The notes under the pieces were generated by a model. That model was not told the DNA's origin. It worked only from the letters and a program-made list of their open reading frames with translations, and did not search any database. From contig NZ_CP060131.1 in the NCBI RefSeq assembly GCF_014235185.1, forward strand, positions 5,277,501-5,341,500: a stretch of 64,000 bases of DNA. Reading direction: 5' to 3'. Position numbers and translations under genes: made by a program. Shown in pieces: positions 41,121-49,151 of this stretch. The stretch is from Pseudonocardia petroleophila (GTDB taxonomy: Bacteria > Actinomycetota > Actinomycetes > Mycobacteriales > Pseudonocardiaceae). The stretch's first letter is position 1; each line of letters opens with the position of its first letter.

Positions 41121-41890
41121 ACCGTCACCGCCTCGGGGCGCTGCAGGCCCAGGTCGCCGGAGCGGCCGGCCGTGATCAGCTCCACGACCTGGCCGTGGCT
41201 GACGTCCTTCGTCGGCACCTGGGCCACCATCCGTCCGAGGTAGAGGCAGGCGATGCGGTCGGAGACCTCGAACACGTCGGCCATGTTGTGACTGATCAGC
41301 ACCACGCCGAGACCCTGCTCGGCGAGGCGGCGCACCAGGTCGAGGACCTGGCGGGTCTGGGCGACGCCCAGCGCGGCGGTCGGCTCGTCGAGGAGCACGA
41401 CCTTGGAGTCCCAGAGCACGGCCTTGGCGATCGCGACGGTCTGCCGCTGCCCGCCGGACAGGGCCGCGACCGGCATGCGCACGGAGGTGACCGTGCGGAC
41501 CGACAGCGACGCGAGGGTGTCGCGCGCGGCCTGCTCCATGTCGGCCTCGTCGAGCAGCCACGGCTTGCCGCGCTCCCGCCCGAGGAACATGTTCTGGACG
41601 ATGTCGAGGTTGTCGGCCAGCGCGAGGTCCTGGTAGACGACCTCGATGCCGAGCTTCGCGGCGTCCGCGGGGGCCGCCACGGTCACCGGCTCGCCGTCGA
41701 ACAGCACCTCGCCGCCGTCGATCGGGTGGATGCCGGCCACGCACTTGACCAGCGTGGACTTCCCCGCGCCGTTGTCGCCGACGAGCGCGGTGACCTCACC
41801 GGCCCGGACCGTGAAGTCGACGTCGTGCAGCACCTGGACGGCGCCGAAGCTCTTGTTCACCCCGCGCAGCTGCAGGATCGGGTCACTCAC
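41117..41890 (-). CDS. sugar ABC transporter ATPase (single cassette)
   Basis: 257 residues with one ATPase domain: Walker A VGDNGAGKSTLVKCVAGI, signature LSGGQRQTVAIAKAVLW, Walker B VVLLDEPTAALGVAQT and H-loop VVLISHNMADVFEVSD. Classic XylG has two fused cassettes of about 500 residues, so this is the single-cassette form, which would dimerise. It follows the binding-protein gene after a strong hairpin. Confidence 0.88.
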   Translation of the reverse strand: MSDPILQLRGVNKSFGAVQVLHDVDFTVRAGEVTALVGDNGAGKSTLVKCVAGIHPIDGGEVLFDGEPVTVAAPADAAKLGIEVVYQDLALADNLDIVQNMFLGRERGKPWLLDEADMEQAARDTLASLSVRTVTSVRMPVAALSGGQRQTVAIAKAVLWDSKVVLLDEPTAALGVAQTRQVLDLVRRLAEQGLGVVLISHNMADVFEVSDRIACLYLGRMVAQVPTKDVSHGQVVELITAGRSGDLGLQRPEAVTV

Positions 41891-41908
41891 TCGGCACCTC
41901 CGGTGCCT

Positions 41909-41948
41909 GTGCGCGGAAACGGCGGCCAGGGCCGCCGTTTCCGCGCAC
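41909..41948. terminator. 19-bp perfect hairpin between binding-protein and ATPase genes
   Basis: GTGCGCGGAAACGGCGGCC and its exact reverse complement are separated by two bases, giving an 18-bp stem with a CAGG tetraloop. It lies 15 bases after the binding-protein stop and 18 bases before the ATPase start. There is no U-run. It is best read as an mRNA-stabilising or attenuating stem that lets the binding protein be made in excess over the membrane subunits. Confidence 0.8.
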
Positions 41949-41962
41949 GAGGGGTAGTCGGG

Positions 41963-43078
41963 TCAGCTGATGCCGAGCTCGGTGCAGGCCGCGGCCACGT
42001 CGGCGACGCAGACCTCGGACGCCGGGACGGCACCGTCGTCGATCACGGTCTTGACGTTGTCACGGGTGATCAGCTGCGGGGTGAGCAGGACCGACTTGAC
42101 CTGGCGGTTGCCCTCCGGGTCGTCGACGGTGCCGGTCGCGATGGCGTCGGCGGCGGCGGTGTCGTCGGCGGCCAGTGCGGCGGCGAGCTCCGCGGTGGCC
42201 TGGGCCTCCTGCTGGATCGGCTTGTAGACCGTCATGTACTGGTCGCCGCGCAGGATGGCCTGGAGACCGTCCGGGGTGGCGTCCTGGCCGGTGACGGGCA
42301 CGGAGCCGTTCAGGCCGTACTTCTGCAGCACGGTGATGATCGCGCCGGCGAGGCCGTCGTTGGCCGCGAGCACGCCGCCGACCTGGCCGCCGTTGCTGGT
42401 GAGCAGCTGCTCGAAGGTGGTGCCGCCGATCTGGTTGTCCCAGTCCTCGATCGGCTGGCTGGCCGTGCGGACCAGGGCACCGGAGGCGTACAGCGGGTCG
42501 AGCACCGTCAGCGCGCCGTTGTAGAACAGCGTGGCGTTGTTGTCGGTTGGGGCACCGCGGATCTCGATGACCTGGGCGCCCTGCTGGCCGGACAGCGCGT
42601 CGGCGAGGCCCTGGCCCTGCAGCGCGCCGACGCCCTCGTTGTCGAAGGAGACGTAGTAGTCGCTGGAGCCGCCGAGGCTCAGGCGGTCGTAGTCGATGGT
42701 CGGGATGCCCTGGGCCTTGGCCTTGGCGGCCACCGCGGCACCGGACTCGCTGGTGATGGCGGCGATGACGAGCACGTCGACGCCGCTGGCGATGAAGCCG
42801 TCGGCCAGCGTCGTGAAGGTCTGCTCGTCGCCCTGCGCGTTCTGGATGTCGGCGTCGAGGCCGGCCTCGGCCATCGCCTGCTCCAGCAGCGGGCGGTCGA
42901 AGCCCTCCCAGCGGGCCGAGCTCTCGGTCTCCGGGAGGATCACGCCGACGCGCGGCGCGTCGGCGGCCACCTCGGCGCCGGGGGCGGCGCTCGGGGCCGC
43001 CGCGTTCTGCCCGCACGCGGCGAGCGTGAGGGCGACTCCCAGCCCGAGAGCGAGCTGGGCGGTTCTCCTGGTGCGCAT
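41963..43078 (-). CDS. xylF: xylose-type sugar-binding lipoprotein
   Basis: 371 residues. Signal peptide with lipobox LAAC (about residue 22). The Peripla_BP_4 domain has VGVILPETESSARWEGFDRP, DIQNAQGDEQTFTTLADGFI, DVLVIAAITSESGAAVAAKA, GIPTIDYDRL and the late PVTGQDATPDGLQAILRGDQ. Arrangement and motifs fit XylF/ChvE. It is first in a three-gene operon; the ROK regulator gene lies beyond the permease. Confidence 0.85.
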   Translation of the reverse strand: MRTRRTAQLALGLGVALTLAACGQNAAAPSAAPGAEVAADAPRVGVILPETESSARWEGFDRPLLEQAMAEAGLDADIQNAQGDEQTFTTLADGFIASGVDVLVIAAITSESGAAVAAKAKAQGIPTIDYDRLSLGGSSDYYVSFDNEGVGALQGQGLADALSGQQGAQVIEIRGAPTDNNATLFYNGALTVLDPLYASGALVRTASQPIEDWDNQIGGTTFEQLLTSNGGQVGGVLAANDGLAGAIITVLQKYGLNGSVPVTGQDATPDGLQAILRGDQYMTVYKPIQQEAQATAELAAALAADDTAAADAIATGTVDDPEGNRQVKSVLLTPQLITRDNVKTVIDDGAVPASEVCVADVAAACTELGIS

Positions 43079-43159
43079 GCTGGTCCTTCCACATCGTCGG
43101 GGGGAGGGGAATGTTGTGACCGGCAACGTATGCCCCCACTTGGAGTGGTGCCAAGCACA

Positions 43160-43201
43160 CTGAACCGTTCAAGTCATCGCGTTTCGGTCACGTTTCGATG
43201 A
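43160..43201. promoter_or_regulatory. candidate operator region upstream of xylF
   Basis: Between xylF and the divergent polyphosphate kinase gene, TGAACCGTTCA (43161-43171) is a perfect 5+1+5 inverted repeat. TCATCG...CGATGA (43174-43179 and 43196-43201) is a second. A ROK repressor would be expected to bind near here. No consensus can be checked without relatives. Confidence 0.35.
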
Positions 43202-43333
43202 CGTAGGTCCGAGTTTGTTGTGACGCCCACCGTCCGGGCGTCCTGATTACTCCGTTCGCCGAGGTGCTGCGACGCCCGGCCCCGGACCACCGCCGTTCAC
43301 CTGACGGCCATCCCCACCCGCGAGAGTGCCCAC

Positions 43334-44260
43334 GTGGACCTCCCCGACCTCTCCGCGCTGCGCGTCGACGACACCGACGACGACGACCCCGTCCTCCTCG
43401 GGCCCGACGGCGCCCGCGTCGACACCTGGCGCGAGGGCTATCCCTACGACGAGCGCCTCTCCCGCGAGGAGTACGAGCAGCACAAGCGACTGCTCCAGAT
43501 CGAGCTGCTGAAGCTGCAGAACTGGGTCAAGGAGACCGGGCAGCGGCTCGTCATCCTGTTCGAGGGCCGCGACGCCGCGGGCAAGGGCGGCACGATCAAG
43601 CGCTTCATGGAGCACCTCAACCCGCGCGGGGCCCGGGTCGTCGCGCTGGAGAAGCCGACCGAGCGCGAGTCGTCGCAGTGGTACTTCCAGCGCTACATCG
43701 CCCACCTCCCGGCGGCCGGGGAGATCGTGCTGTTCGACCGGAGCTGGTACAACCGCGCCGGCGTCGAGCGGGTCATGGGCTTCGCCGAGGCGCGCGACTA
43801 CATGGAGTTCATGCGCGAGGCCCCCGAGCTGGAGCGGATGTTCGTCCGCAGCGGGATCCACCTGGTCAAGCTGTGGTTCTCGGTGTCGCAGAACGAGCAG
43901 CGCACGCGCTTCACGATCCGCCAGGTCGACCCCGTCCGGCAGTGGAAGCTCAGCCCGATGGACCTCGCGTCGCTCGACAAGTGGGAGTCCTACACCGAGG
44001 CGAAGGAGGCGATGTTCTTCTACACCGACACCGCCGACGCGCCCTGGACGGTGATCAAGAGCAACGACAAGAAGCGGGCCCGGCTCGAGGCGATGCGCCA
44101 CGTGCTGCGCCTGTTCGACTACCCCGGCAAGGACCTCGACGTCGCCGTCGAGCCGGACCGGCTGATCGTCGGGCCGGCCGCGGAGGTGTTCGAGTTCGGC
44201 GAGCGGCCCGGGCACTTCCCCGCGCTGTCCGGACGACCGCGCCGCCCACCGCAGCCCTAG
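43334..44260 (+). CDS. ppk2: polyphosphate kinase 2
   Basis: 308 residues. Walker A is LFEGRDAAGKGGTIKRFMEH. The second motif is EIVLFDRSWYNRAGVERVMG, the lid region VSQNEQRTRFTIRQVDPVRQ and the end block WTVIKSNDKKRARLEAMRHV. This is the PPK2 class that interconverts polyphosphate with nucleoside di- or triphosphates in the cytoplasm. GTG 43334 is the first start that fits the family N-terminus. Confidence 0.92.
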   Translation: MDLPDLSALRVDDTDDDDPVLLGPDGARVDTWREGYPYDERLSREEYEQHKRLLQIELLKLQNWVKETGQRLVILFEGRDAAGKGGTIKRFMEHLNPRGARVVALEKPTERESSQWYFQRYIAHLPAAGEIVLFDRSWYNRAGVERVMGFAEARDYMEFMREAPELERMFVRSGIHLVKLWFSVSQNEQRTRFTIRQVDPVRQWKLSPMDLASLDKWESYTEAKEAMFFYTDTADAPWTVIKSNDKKRARLEAMRHVLRLFDYPGKDLDVAVEPDRLIVGPAAEVFEFGERPGHFPALSGRPRRPPQP

Positions 44261-44291
44261 GCCGGATCCTCCCGCATCCTGGGAATCCGGC
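44261..44291. terminator. hairpin after ppk2
   Basis: GCCGGAT (44261-44267) pairs with ATCCGGC (44285-44291) right after the ppk2 stop, followed by no clear T-run. It sits between convergent genes and probably terminates ppk2. Confidence 0.45.
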
Positions 44292-44359
44292 GGTCCGTCC
44301 AACGGGTCGATTCTCGTCACTCAACGTCACATCAGAGTGGACTACAGTCCGTGAACGGG

Positions 44360-45241
44360 TTATCGATGGTCCGCCGGTGGCGGTGCGCCGAGGTCGCCGT
44401 CGCGCGACCGCAGCGCCACCGCGGCGATGACGGCCAGGATGCCGAGCCCCTCGAGCAGGCCCGGCACCTGGGCCAGCCCGACCAGCCCGACGACCGTCGC
44501 GGTGGCCGGGAGCAGGGCGAGCAGCACCGCGAACCGGGCCTGGCCGACGCGGCGCAGGACGAGCTGGTCGAGCACGTAGGGCACGACGCTGGACAGCACC
44601 CCCACCCCGACGGCGAGCAGCAGGACGACCGGGTCGCCGAGCGCGTCGAGGGAGCCGGGACCGCCGAGCAGGAGCACTGGCGACAGCACGACGGCCGCCA
44701 CCGCGAACCCGACCGCCATGTCGTCGAGCCCGTTCCCCGCGGAGGCGACGCGCTTGCCGAGGAGGATGTACGCGGCCCACATCCCGGCGGCCGCGAGCGC
44801 CCACAGCACCCCCGACGGGCTGCCTGACCAGCGCACATCGGCGATGAGCGCCACGCCGAAGGCGGCCAGGACCACGGCGGCGACGTCGCGCGGGCGGCGG
44901 GACGCCACCGCCGCGACCGCGACCGGGCCGACGAACTCGATCGCCACCGCGGTGCCCAGCGGCAGCCGCGCGATCGCCTCGTAGAACGCGAGGTTCATCA
45001 GGGCGGTCGCCAGCCCGAACGCGACGGCTCGCGCCAGACGTGATCCGCGCCACGCCGCGCGGCCCGGACGGCGCCACGCCAGCAGCACCGCGGCGGCCCC
45101 GAGCAGGCGCAGGACGGCCACCGCGCTGGGCGGCAGGACGTCGAACAGGCCCACGGCCAGCGCCGCGCCGACGTACATCGACACGCCGCCCACGACGAAC
45201 AGCACGGGGGCGGGGATCCGCTCGCGCGTCGCCGTGGTCAT
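44360..45241 (-). CDS. EamA/RhtA-family DMT transporter
   Basis: 293 residues, ten predicted membrane helices. Visible family blocks are VLRLLGAAAVLLAW, NLAFYEAIARLPLGTAVAIE with FVGPVAVAA, and the second repeat YILLGKRVA with SSVVPYVLDQLVLRRVGQAR. RhtA-like members export amino acids such as threonine and homoserine. ATG 45241 avoids an implausible extension into the upstream intergenic region. Substrate unknown. Confidence 0.85.
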   Translation of the reverse strand: MTTATRERIPAPVLFVVGGVSMYVGAALAVGLFDVLPPSAVAVLRLLGAAAVLLAWRRPGRAAWRGSRLARAVAFGLATALMNLAFYEAIARLPLGTAVAIEFVGPVAVAAVASRRPRDVAAVVLAAFGVALIADVRWSGSPSGVLWALAAAGMWAAYILLGKRVASAGNGLDDMAVGFAVAAVVLSPVLLLGGPGSLDALGDPVVLLLAVGVGVLSSVVPYVLDQLVLRRVGQARFAVLLALLPATATVVGLVGLAQVPGLLEGLGILAVIAAVALRSRDGDLGAPPPADHR

Positions 45242-45520
45242 GACTCCAGAACGTAACAAGCGCGCGGGAAGTCTTCCCCCGCGCCACCTTGCGGTGTCAC
45301 TGCAGGGCACGCATCATTCACTCGTAGTCAACGAAGGTCCCGCATTCGCCACCGCGGCTCCATCGCCCCGATCACTCACCGTCAAACGTGATGGTCGTCG
45401 CGACTCGCCTCGGGAACACGTGCGGGGGTGTGCAACGTCTGGGAGAGTGGACACACCGCGCAAGCGGTCGTCCAGGAACGCGGCTCCGGGTCCCCGGAGC
45501 CGAGACGGAGGGAGACCGCC

Positions 45521-45706
45521 ATGCAGCCAGGAACCCTGACCCGGCCCGAGTTGACCCTTGCCGACCGCTGCGACCGTTGCGGCGCGGCTGCGAAGGTCCG
45601 TGCCGTACTGCCGTCCGGTGGAGAACTGCTGTTCTGCGGGCACCACGGCCGGGCACACGCCGACAAGCTCCGCGAGCTCGAGGCGAGCGTCGAGACCGGC
45701 AGCTGA
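45521..45706 (+). CDS. DUF7455-like small zinc-ribbon protein
   Basis: 61 residues with a strong GGAGGGAG ribosome binding site. The core is LADRCDRCGAAAKVRAVLPS, then ELLFCGHHGRAHADKLRELE, a CxxC...CxHH zinc knuckle common in actinomycete genomes. Function unknown. About 280 bases upstream hold no gene; a perfect terminator hairpin follows. Confidence 0.8.
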   Translation: MQPGTLTRPELTLADRCDRCGAAAKVRAVLPSGGELLFCGHHGRAHADKLRELEASVETGS

Positions 45707-45750
45707 GCGGAGCCGGCCCGACGCCGGCACACCACCCACCTACTTCGACA

Positions 45751-45786
45751 CGACGGGGCGGGGACCACACGGTCCCCGCCCCGTCG
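45751..45786. terminator. 16-bp perfect terminator hairpin
   Basis: CGACGGGGCGGGGACC pairs exactly with GGTCCCCGCCCCGTCG around an ACAC loop, 45 bases after the DUF7455 stop. No T-run follows, as is common in high-GC actinobacteria. It directly precedes repeat array 2. Confidence 0.75.
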
Positions 45787-45802
45787 CCGTCCACCCCCCA
45801 CG

Positions 45803-45912
45803 CGGCGAGTTTGCCGACCCCACCCCGCGAGTCTGCCGACCCCAGCGCGCGAGTTTGCCGATCACGTCCGGCGAGTTTGCCGACCCCACCCCGCGAGTTG
45901 TCCGGTCGGGCT
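45803..45912. repeat. 22-bp tandem repeat array 2 (5 units, + orientation)
   Basis: Units start at 45803, 45825, 45847, 45869 and 45891, exactly 22 bases apart, with a decayed sixth at about 45913. The core is GGCGAGTTTGCCG with variants CGCGAGTCTGCCG and CGCGAGTTGTCCG. This is the same core and period as array 1, in the same orientation. It lies in the convergent gap between the DUF7455 gene and the helicase. Confidence 0.85.
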
Positions 45913-46036
45913 CCGGAACGTTGCCACTCACGCAGCGCACGGCGCGGCACGACCACGCAGGGGCGCAGCGGCGGCCACCACGACCGGGCCGCAGGGCAGC
46001 CTCACCGCCCGCAGCGACAGGCTGGCCGAGCGTGAC

Positions 46037-46204
46037 CGGCGCACTCGCCGAGGCCGAGCGGCACACTCGCCGGGGCAGGGCGGCCAACTCGCCGTGCATG
46101 GGCAGCCAACTCGCCGTGCCTGGGCGGCAAATTCGCCGAGGCCGGGCGGCCAACTCGCCGTGCCTGAGCGGCACACTCGCCGGGGGTGTGGCGGCACATC
46201 CGGC
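46037..46204. repeat. 22-bp tandem repeat array 3 (7-8 units, reversed orientation)
   Basis: The reverse-complement core (CAACTCGCCG) recurs with its CTC at 46044, 46066, 46088, 46110, 46132 (as TTC), 46154 and 46176, again an exact 22-base step. A decayed unit sits at about 46198. It faces array 2 across ~120 bases, so the two form a large imperfect inverted repeat. It ends 9 bases before the helicase stop. Confidence 0.85.
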
Positions 46205-46212
46205 GGGGTGGG

Positions 46213-47949
46213 TCAGCGCCAGCTGCGGAGGGTCGCGATGCGCTCCTCCAGCTGCTCCATGTTGGCCATCGCCGTGGGCGGGCCGCCGCAGCTCGTCCGC
46301 AGCTCGCTGTGGATCTTCCCGTGCGGCTTGTTGGTGCGGTGGTGGTGCAGCGCGACGAGCGTGTTGAGCTCCTTGCGCAGCGCCGCGATCCGCTCGCGCA
46401 CCGACTGCTGGGGGCGCTCGGCCGGGGCCGGCGGGGGCACCACGGCGGGCGCCGCGCGGCCCGAGCGCGACAGCCACTCGGTCTGGCGCTGGTTGAGCAG
46501 GGTGCGCACCTGCTCGGGCTCGAGCAGCCCGGGCAGGCCGAGGTAGTCCTCCTCGTCGGCGGAGAACGAGGTGCCCTCGTAGATGAGCTGGTCGAGCTCG
46601 GCGTTGGCGCCCAGGGCGGTGAACGACGGCTCGTCCTCCCCCGGCTCGTCCTCCTGCCGGTTGGCGGCCGCGAGCTCCTCGTCGTTCCACTGCTCCTCGG
46701 CGCGGTGCGGCTTGCCCAGCACGTGGTCGCGCTGGGCCTCCAGCTCGCTCGCCAGGCCCAGCAGGACCGGCACGCTGGGGACGAACACCGACGCCGTCTC
46801 CCCCGGCCGCCGCGACCGCACGAAGCGCCCGATCGCCTGCGCGAAGAACAGCGGGGTCGACGCGCTCGTGGCGTAGACGCCGACCGCGAGCCGCGGCACG
46901 TCGACGCCCTCGGAGACCATGCGCACCGCGACCATCCACCGGTCGGTCGACGCGCTGAACCGCGCGATCCGCTCGGAGGACCCGGCCTCGTCGGAGAGGA
47001 CCAGCACGGGCGGGGTCCCCGTCACGTCGGTGAGGATCGCCGCGTACGCGCGGGCGGTGGTCTGGTCGGTGGCGATGACGAGCCCGCCCGCGTCGGGCAT
47101 GCCGCCCGCGCGGTGCCCGGACAGCCTCCGGTCGGCCGCCGCGAGCACCGCCGGGATCCACTCGCCGCCCGGGTCGAGCGCGGTGCGCCAGGCCCGCGCG
47201 GTCTGCTCGGCCGTCAGCGGCTCGCCCAGCCGTGCCGTGATCTCCTCCCCCGCGCTCGTGCGCCAGCTGGAGACGCCCGAGTAGGCCAGGAAGACGACGG
47301 GGCGCACCACACCGTCGGCGAGCGCCTCCGCGTAGCCGTAGGAGTGGTCCGAGCGGCTGCGCAGGGCCCCGTCGGCGTCGGGCAGGTAGTCGACGAACGG
47401 GATCGGGTTGTCGTCGCTGCGGAAGGGCGTCCCGGTGAGCGTGAGGCGGCGCGTGGCGGGGTCGAACGCCTCCTTGACCGCGTCGCCCCAGGACCGGGCG
47501 TCGCCCGCGTGGTGCACCTCGTCGAGGACGACCAGCGTGCGGCGGTTCTCCGTGCGCATCCGGTGCAGCGCCGGGTGCGCCGCCACGCCCGCGTAGGTGA
47601 CGGCGATGCCGGTGTAGTCCGACGACGTGCCGCCCGTCGAGTTGCGGAACTCCGGGTCCAGCGCGATCCCGACGGCGGCCGCGGCCTGGGCCCACTGGTA
47701 CTTCAGGTGCTCGGTGGGCGCCACGACCGTGACGTGGGTGATCGTCTTGTCGGCCAGCAGCTCCGCGGCCACCCGCAGCGCGAACGCGGTCTTCCCGGCC
47801 CCGGGGGTGGCGACCGCGAGGAAGTCCCGCGGGCCCGCGGCGAGGTAGCGGCTCAGCGCCTTGCGCTGCCAGGCGCGCATCGGACGGGCCGACGGGGAGA
47901 TCCGGGCCGGGTCGATCTGATCGGCCGCGATCTGGTGGGCCTGGGACAC
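46213..47949 (-). CDS. DEAD/DEAH-box superfamily 2 helicase
   Basis: 578 residues. Motif I is ATPGAGKTAFALRVAAEL, Ia VVAPTEHLKYQWAQAA, II TLVVLDEVHHAGD, III LTLTGTPFRSDD, and V/VI MVSEGVDVPRLAVG with FFAQAIGRFVRSRRPGE. The order matches RadD/UvsW-like SF2 helicases of actinobacteria. A C-terminal acidic stretch and a helical tail follow. GTG 47949 is chosen because CAGGGAG precedes it; a TTG at 47967 is an alternative. Confidence 0.87.
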   Translation of the reverse strand: MSQAHQIAADQIDPARISPSARPMRAWQRKALSRYLAAGPRDFLAVATPGAGKTAFALRVAAELLADKTITHVTVVAPTEHLKYQWAQAAAAVGIALDPEFRNSTGGTSSDYTGIAVTYAGVAAHPALHRMRTENRRTLVVLDEVHHAGDARSWGDAVKEAFDPATRRLTLTGTPFRSDDNPIPFVDYLPDADGALRSRSDHSYGYAEALADGVVRPVVFLAYSGVSSWRTSAGEEITARLGEPLTAEQTARAWRTALDPGGEWIPAVLAAADRRLSGHRAGGMPDAGGLVIATDQTTARAYAAILTDVTGTPPVLVLSDEAGSSERIARFSASTDRWMVAVRMVSEGVDVPRLAVGVYATSASTPLFFAQAIGRFVRSRRPGETASVFVPSVPVLLGLASELEAQRDHVLGKPHRAEEQWNDEELAAANRQEDEPGEDEPSFTALGANAELDQLIYEGTSFSADEEDYLGLPGLLEPEQVRTLLNQRQTEWLSRSGRAAPAVVPPPAPAERPQQSVRERIAALRKELNTLVALHHHRTNKPHGKIHSELRTSCGGPPTAMANMEQLEERIATLRSWR

Positions 47950-48098
47950 ACGACTCCCTGACGTCAACGGCTGCTGGAGGACCGCGCTGCGCTGTCGCGG
48001 ACGAGACCGGGACCAGGGTAACGGGGCGGTATCGCCCGGCGCGCCGAGACCCGCCGTGCCCGGCGCGGGGGACCCTCGTGGTCCATCCTGGGCCCACC

Positions 48099-49151
48099 AT
48101 GAGCGATGCGCCGACCAGCAAGGACCCCGCCCCGACCGTCCGGCGGGTGATCGGCCGCACGCTCGGCAACGCCTGGGACCAGGACATCTTCTCCCACTCG
48201 GCCCAGGCCGCGTTCTGGCAGGCGCTCTCGCTGCCCCCGCTGCTGCTGGCCCTGCTCGGCTCCCTCGGCTACGTCGGGGAGTGGTTCGGGACCGACACGG
48301 TGGGGGTCGTCGAGGAGGCGATCGTCGACCTCGCGCGGCAGGTGTTCACCCCCGACGTCGTCGACGAGATCATCGCGCCGACCGCGTCGAGCATCCTCAC
48401 GATCGGACGGGCCGACGTCGTGTCGGTCGGCTTCGTCATCGCGCTGTGGGCCGGGTCCTCGGCCATCGCCTCGCTCGTGGACTCGATCACCGAGGCGCAC
48501 GGGCAGAAGCTCGTGCGCCACCCGGTCTGGCAGCGGATCTTCTCGCTGCTGGTCTACCTGCTCGCCCTGGTGGTGGCGGTGTTCGGGCTGCCGGTCATCG
48601 TCCTGGGGCCCGACCTGCTCCCCCAGGTGCTCCCGCCGTCCTGGCAGGGCCCGGCGACGTCGCTGGTCAGCGCGTTCTACTACCCGGGTGCGGCGCTGCT
48701 CACGGTCCTGGTGCTCACCGCGATGTACCGCCTCGCGCTGCCGCACACCCTGCCGTGGCTGCGGCTGCTGCCCGGCGCGCTGCTCGCGATGGTGGTGTTC
48801 ATCGCCAGCGCCACCGGTCTGCGCGTCTACATCGCCGTCCTGACCAGCACCGGCTACACCTACGGCGCGCTGGCCACCCCGATCGCGTTCCTGCTGTTCG
48901 GCTTCCTGCTCGGCCTGTCGATCGTGCTCGGCGCGCACCTCAACAACGCCGTCGAGGAGGCCTGGCCAGCCCGCCCGGAACCGGCGCCGCGCCGGATGGA
49001 CCGCCTGCGCGCGATGACCACCGCGCCGGAGGTGCCGGCCGCCCGGACCGGCTCCGACTTGCCCGCGACCGGGCCCGCCGCCCATGCTGCGGGGACCGTC
49101 GGCACCCCCGTCGACACCCCCGCCACCGACGCCGCGAAGGAGCCCCGATGA
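48099..49151 (+). CDS. YihY/BrkB-family inner membrane protein
   Basis: 350 residues, six membrane helices. Family blocks include HSAQAAFWQALSLPPLLLAL, VDSITEAHGQKLVRHPVWQR, and YGALATPIAFLLFGFLLGLS with the closing GAHLNNAVEEAW. It has a ~60-residue disordered Ala/Pro tail. BrkB-like proteins were once called ribonuclease BN; their function is unclear. The stop overlaps phaC (ATGA), which ties it to polyhydroxyalkanoate genes. Confidence 0.85.
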   Translation: MSDAPTSKDPAPTVRRVIGRTLGNAWDQDIFSHSAQAAFWQALSLPPLLLALLGSLGYVGEWFGTDTVGVVEEAIVDLARQVFTPDVVDEIIAPTASSILTIGRADVVSVGFVIALWAGSSAIASLVDSITEAHGQKLVRHPVWQRIFSLLVYLLALVVAVFGLPVIVLGPDLLPQVLPPSWQGPATSLVSAFYYPGAALLTVLVLTAMYRLALPHTLPWLRLLPGALLAMVVFIASATGLRVYIAVLTSTGYTYGALATPIAFLLFGFLLGLSIVLGAHLNNAVEEAWPARPEPAPRRMDRLRAMTTAPEVPAARTGSDLPATGPAAHAAGTVGTPVDTPATDAAKEPR

